In this document: piece by piece, positions 60,835-64,000 of the stretch
How the letters are laid out: each line of letters opens with the position of its first letter
Numbering within the stretch: position 1 is the first letter of the stretch
NCBI RefSeq assembly: GCF_018860825.1
Contig: NZ_JAHKPZ010000031.1
Span: forward strand, 62,001 to 126,000
Direction: 5' to 3'
Length of the DNA stretch: 64,000 nucleotides
Source of the DNA: Lacinutrix sp. C3R15
GTDB taxonomy: Bacteria; Bacteroidota; Bacteroidia; Flavobacteriales; Flavobacteriaceae
Position numbers and translations under genes: made by a program
Notes under the pieces: model-generated
Told to the model about the DNA's origin: nothing
The model's database searches: none
Seen by the model: the letters and a program-made list of their open reading frames with translations, nothing else

Positions 60835-61992
60835 ATGAATGCAGTAAATTCAAGCACAAAGGCCTTACTAAAAATAGACAATCGTATTGACGAACTTGTT
60901 AAAAAAATTGAACTATTAAGCTATGTAAATCCTACAAATATTGAAGCAGAAAAAGAGCGGTTCTTTTCTAGCAAGTATTTAACAGATCCTGTGTTTACAT
61001 ACCCTTCTATAAATTTTGATCGTTTTAAATTACATCGCGAACTGTTTGCACAACCTATTGAGCAAATTGAAGATCTAGAAATTAGACAATTATATGAAGA
61101 TATTGTTTATGCATATTCTGGGCTAATAGCGTGTATTGAAACCATTGGTGAAGGAAAAAAATTCTATTATAACTCGTTACATTCTTTTGGTACACCAACA
61201 GAAGACGATGTAGAAAATGCTAAGTTTATTCTACATTTTAAAGGAGAAGATGCTAATAGTGCGCAATTTCTTCCAAAGTATTCAACCAAAGAAACCCAAG
61301 AAAGGTTTCGCGAGTATTCTACGCGTTATGATTTTAGTTATAAGATACAATTATCAGATAAAATGAGCGCTATTGCTATGGTTTTAAATAATATTCAAAC
61401 CTTAGTAATAAATAAAAATCACACCTTTTCAGATAATGAAATTGAAGTATTAACCAATCATGAAATTGGTGTACACATGGTTACAGCCATTAATGGTATG
61501 TTACATCCTTTAAAGATTTTTTCTCATGGTTTTCCTAATTATGAAGAAACACAAGAAGGCTTGGCTGTTTTTTCTGAGTATATGAGTAATAATCTTACTG
61601 TTAATAGATTAAAAGAATTAGCATATCGTGTAATTGCTGTAGATGGTTTAGCTAAAGGATATTCGTTTTCAAGAACTTTTAGAGAACTACACAACCAATA
61701 TGATTTAGACAGAGAAACTGCTTTTTATATTACTGTTAGAGCGCATAGAGGAGGAGGTTTTACTAAAGATTACTTGTATTTATCTGGATTAAAAAAAGTA
61801 TACAATTACTACAAACAAGGTAAAGATTTAAAGCTTTTACTTACCGGAAAAATATCTTTATCTTATTTAAACTCTATAGAATCTCTTTACAATAAAGGGC
61901 TTTCGGTTCCAGCAAAACACATTACAGATTCTTATTTTAAAAACAAGAATACTAATAAAACGGTAGACTTTATTTTAGATAGTTTAAAATAA
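60835..61992 (+). CDS. QEGLA-motif (DUF1704/MATCAP-like) putative metallopeptidase
   Basis: A 385-residue protein. The zinc-peptidase signature HEIGVH (209-214, HExxxH) is followed by EETQEGLAVFSEYMS (QEGLA at 240-244, third ligand Glu). Homologous to bacterial 'flavohemoglobin expression-modulating QEGLA' proteins and, by family, to eukaryotic tyrosine carboxypeptidases. The ATG at 60835 is chosen because the upstream ATG at 60763 reads 24 residues inside the previous gene. It would trim a C-terminal residue from a peptide. Confidence 0.85.
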   Translation: MNAVNSSTKALLKIDNRIDELVKKIELLSYVNPTNIEAEKERFFSSKYLTDPVFTYPSINFDRFKLHRELFAQPIEQIEDLEIRQLYEDIVYAYSGLIACIETIGEGKKFYYNSLHSFGTPTEDDVENAKFILHFKGEDANSAQFLPKYSTKETQERFREYSTRYDFSYKIQLSDKMSAIAMVLNNIQTLVINKNHTFSDNEIEVLTNHEIGVHMVTAINGMLHPLKIFSHGFPNYEETQEGLAVFSEYMSNNLTVNRLKELAYRVIAVDGLAKGYSFSRTFRELHNQYDLDRETAFYITVRAHRGGGFTKDYLYLSGLKKVYNYYKQGKDLKLLLTGKISLSYLNSIESLYNKGLSVPAKHITDSYFKNKNTNKTVDFILDSLK

Positions 61993-62087
61993 CCTTGTAG
62001 TTCAACCGATTTTTTTACACCCAATTATTACTTATCTAGTTTTATGGTTGTATACCGAATTAATTTCAGTGCCTTAAATGCTACCTA

Positions 62088-62095
62088 TATCTTTG
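62088..62095 (+). promoter_or_regulatory. Candidate -7 element for the small secreted-protein gene
   Basis: TATCTTTG matches TAnnTTTG, 22 nt before the ATG at 62118. A short 5' leader would result. Confidence 0.5.
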
Positions 62096-62117
62096 TAGTG
62101 TTAATAATATTAGTCAC

Positions 62118-62384
62118 ATGAAATTAGTACCATTTTTATCTTTATTTGTTTTTTCAATCTTTTCAGTATCTGCTCAAGATTTAAAAATAGATAGTACTTT
62201 ACAAGAAGTTTCTTTACCTACTGAAATTACTTCTGTTTCTTTAGTAAATGAGATTGAAATACCTGTTCTTTTTGACGAAAATACTATAGCAAGAAAAAAA
62301 TCTTACAAGTATATTATTGAAAATACACTTTCTGGAAGAAAAAACTTAATTTTTAAAACCAGAAAGAGCAATAATATATGTTAA
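62118..62384 (+). CDS. Small secreted protein, unknown
   Basis: An 88-residue protein with a signal peptide (1-19, ending VSAQ) and a short mature part (DLKIDSTLQEVSLPTEITSV...) without recognised motif. Preceded by a promoter-like TATCTTTG and followed 30 bp later by a lipoprotein gene, with which it is probably co-transcribed. Confidence 0.6.
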   Translation: MKLVPFLSLFVFSIFSVSAQDLKIDSTLQEVSLPTEITSVSLVNEIEIPVLFDENTIARKKSYKYIIENTLSGRKNLIFKTRKSNNIC

Positions 62385-62414
62385 TAAAACCTACCTACGT
62401 TAAAACAAATTAAC

Positions 62415-62792
62415 ATGCAAAAGCCCTTTAAATCTAGCCTTATAATTCTTTTTACTTTACTATCTACATTGTTTTCTTGTAGTTCAGATGCTGATGATGT
62501 TGAAAATACTAACAATGCATTAGTTGGTGTTTGGCAACGTATAGATTCTACTACTAATTTTGAAAATAAATTTGTTTTTAACGCGGATAATTCTGGAATA
62601 AAAATTTCATCAGAAACCAATACAGATGAAACAGCAATCTCTAACGCAATTTCTTTAGAGTGGATTTCTGCTAATAACCATTTACAGTTACTAATAAACG
62701 AAGTCATTGATACTCCTTATTATTTTAATGAAGAAGGGCAGCTTGTTTTAAGTGCAATTTCAGAGATTCCTTTTACTAAAATAGAAGAATAA
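62415..62792 (+). CDS. Small lipoprotein, lipocalin-like
   Basis: A 125-residue protein with a lipoprotein signal (LLSTLFSCSSD; Cys about 22). The mature part starts LVGVWQRIDSTTNFENKFVF, the 'GxW' opening of small lipocalin-like proteins (DUF4923/lipocalin-like group), continued by beta strands. Located at the outer-membrane or inner-membrane periplasmic face. It ends 6 bp from the convergent DCC1 gene. Confidence 0.65.
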   Translation: MQKPFKSSLIILFTLLSTLFSCSSDADDVENTNNALVGVWQRIDSTTNFENKFVFNADNSGIKISSETNTDETAISNAISLEWISANNHLQLLINEVIDTPYYFNEEGQLVLSAISEIPFTKIEE

Positions 62793-62798
62793 TAAAGC

Positions 62799-63215
62799 TT
62801 ATTCTAAAAACTTAGCTTTTAATTCTGGAGTTGGTATCATACAAGCTTCTTTTTTACCATACCAAGTATATCTGTTTTTTGCTATGTAATCATATACCCA
62901 ATTACGTATAAAAGCTGGTATTAATAAAAACACTGTCATTACATTAATAGGAAATCCTAAATACCTAGCAATTTGTAAGGCAGCAGTAGATTTTACTTGT
63001 AAACCATTTTTACTAGAATAGAGTAGTATAGAGTCTGTTTTTACAGGATCTATATTATAGGTATGTATCACACTTTTACCAATTTCACTTTGTAAAGGAG
63101 CAAAACGAAATATATCTTTTTTATCGTGCTTAATTACATACTGTACAGTGCTATTGCATAAATTACATACACCATCAAACAAAATAAGTTTTTTATGTTT
63201 TGGTAATTGGTTCAT
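62799..63215 (-). CDS. DCC1-like thiol-disulfide oxidoreductase (DUF393)
   Basis: A 138-residue protein. The motif LILFDGVCNLCNSTVQYV (D-G-x-C-x-x-C) is the DUF393 signature, and later SAALQIARYLGFP and NRYTWYGKKE are typical. Member of the thioredoxin-like family with a membrane-proximal role. Actual redox partner unknown. Its start is 3 nt from a repeat-like GTCATT...CTGC element. Confidence 0.88.
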   Translation of the reverse strand: MNQLPKHKKLILFDGVCNLCNSTVQYVIKHDKKDIFRFAPLQSEIGKSVIHTYNIDPVKTDSILLYSSKNGLQVKSTAALQIARYLGFPINVMTVFLLIPAFIRNWVYDYIAKNRYTWYGKKEACMIPTPELKAKFLE

Positions 63216-63218
63216 GTT

Positions 63219-63292
63219 GTCATTACTGCCTAAGCAGGAATTTACTATTTAAATTAATTATACAAATGTATTCCTGTTTGTTCAGGAAATAC
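63219..63292. repeat. Two CCTG/CAGG hairpin-type repeats between DCC1 and mutS2
   Basis: GTCATTACTGCCTAAGCAGG starting 63219 (CTGC-ctaa-GCAG stem), then GTATTCCTG-tttgtt-CAGGAAATAC (63268-63292). Both resemble GTCATTCCTGC...GCAGGAAT dispersed repeats. The first occupies the leader of the DCC1 gene, the second follows the mutS2 stop and might serve as a terminator. Confidence 0.45.
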
Positions 63293-63300
63293 AAAATACG

Positions 63301-64000
63301 CTATTTCACTGCTTCTACAAGTTCTAGCATATCTATATTTACGTTAGTTGTAAAAATACCATAATTAACAACGGCTTTATTTTTTTCAATAGTATCAATA
63401 CTACCAACAGCACGACCATCTTGCATACGTACACGATCACCAACTTTTAAAATTGGTTTTGGTTTTTCTGGAACGATGGCTTTTTTCTTGGCTTCCTTTT
63501 TCTTTTTACGTATAACTTCTACTTTCTTTTCGGCTTCTTTTTTTACTTTGGTTTCTTTCGCTTTTATTGCTTTTTTCTGTTTCGCAGAAACTTTTTTACG
63601 TTTAGAATTTTCAATCTGAACCAGTTTAAATAATTCAGACATTAATGCCTTTTTTTGTTTATTATCGAAGAATTTTTCGGCTAAATCATTTACTTTTTGT
63701 CCTAAATAAATTAAACGTTGGTTACTATCATACAATTCTTGATAGCTTTCTAGTTTTTTTTGAATCTTCGCATTAATTTCTTCTAATCTATCTGCTTCCG
63801 CAATTTTTTTCTTTTCGTTTTGCTTTAAAGATTGTCCTGTTTTTTCTAGTTTACTTCTCTCTTTTTGAAGCTTAGCAATAGTAGCATCAAAACGTACTTT
63901 ACCACGTTCAATTTTCTTTTTAGATCTGTTTATTAAGCTGTAAGGTATTCCGTTTTTTTGTGCAACCTCAAAAGTAAAAGAGCTTCCTGCATTACCAATT
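63301..64000 (-). CDS. mutS2: MutS2-family DNA mismatch-repair-like protein (C-terminal part)
   Basis: Partial gene running off the window edge, read on the minus strand from the first complete codon at 63999. The visible 232 residues start IGNAGSSFTFEVAQKNGIPY, the MutS ATPase C-terminal signature, continue with a long Lys/Glu coiled coil (about 50-180) and end with a KOW-like beta domain (VGDRVRMQDGRAVGSIDTI). There is no Smr nuclease domain after it. MutS2 proteins of Firmicutes end in Smr, while several Bacteroidota versions lack it. Confidence 0.9.
   Translation of the reverse strand, partial: IGNAGSSFTFEVAQKNGIPYSLINRSKKKIERGKVRFDATIAKLQKERSKLEKTGQSLKQNEKKKIAEADRLEEINAKIQKKLESYQELYDSNQRLIYLGQKVNDLAEKFFDNKQKKALMSELFKLVQIENSKRKKVSAKQKKAIKAKETKVKKEAEKKVEVIRKKKKEAKKKAIVPEKPKPILKVGDRVRMQDGRAVGSIDTIEKNKAVVNYGIFTTNVNIDMLELVEAVK

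Overview
The window reads as an AT-rich chromosome segment of a marine-type Flavobacteriia member (Bacteroidota, family Flavobacteriaceae; genus not assignable by eye). The support is the gene families (Bacteroidota-type LptD, YfhO, BshA, DUF4834, DUF3570, the QEGLA cluster), signal peptides ending in '...AQ', frequent TTG starts, lack of Shine-Dalgarno sites, and several TAnnTTTG promoter elements upstream of genes.

Positions 1 to about 22,356 form the right-hand part of an integrated accessory element. Its right edge is a severed tRNA 3' end (about 22335-22356) still followed by a terminator. The matching 5' half is absent and a full tRNA copy would be expected left of the window. No integrase is visible inside the window. 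From left to right the element holds: small secreted proteins of unknown function, one frameshifted in a poly-T run; a 301-aa membrane-anchored protein whose start codon directly follows nine hexamer repeats; a replication-like module (small conserved protein, AAA_24-type RecA-like ATPase, DUF3871-like protein, SF2 helicase on the minus strand, and a divergently transcribed polymerase-like protein behind a leader ORF and terminator); a GIY-YIG endonuclease; and a type I restriction-modification island ordered hsdM-hsdS-[453-aa coiled-coil/membrane protein, PD-(D/E)XK nuclease, 199-aa protein, 61-aa fragment]-fic-hsdR. The bracketed unit is the best candidate here for an undescribed defence module. 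Four helically phased operator half-sites lie in front of fic.

Positions 22,679 to 64,000 are ordinary flavobacterial core chromosome: a GNAT/outer-membrane protein pair, YfhO with a glycosyltransferase and a flippase (surface polysaccharide), ridA, lptD, a cell-wall amidase, an MCE transporter protein, an Fe-S oxidoreductase pair, serB, a thioredoxin-ApbE-DUF4266-DUF3570 operon, a secreted GH3/beta-lactamase fusion, bshA, a large FAD/Fe-S dehydrogenase, an LpxH-like phosphoesterase, aroC, a dicarboxylate/glutamate symporter, a four-gene ATP-grasp/sulfurtransferase/N-formylglutamate hydrolase/QEGLA-peptidase cluster, a DCC1 protein and the C-terminal part of MutS2. Envelope building (lptD, amidase, MCE, LpxH-like, flippase, GH3 fusion) is the dominant theme.

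Several short dispersed-repeat-like sequences occur, one of them in frame inside hsdM. Family names come from recognising protein motifs by eye; no database search was run.
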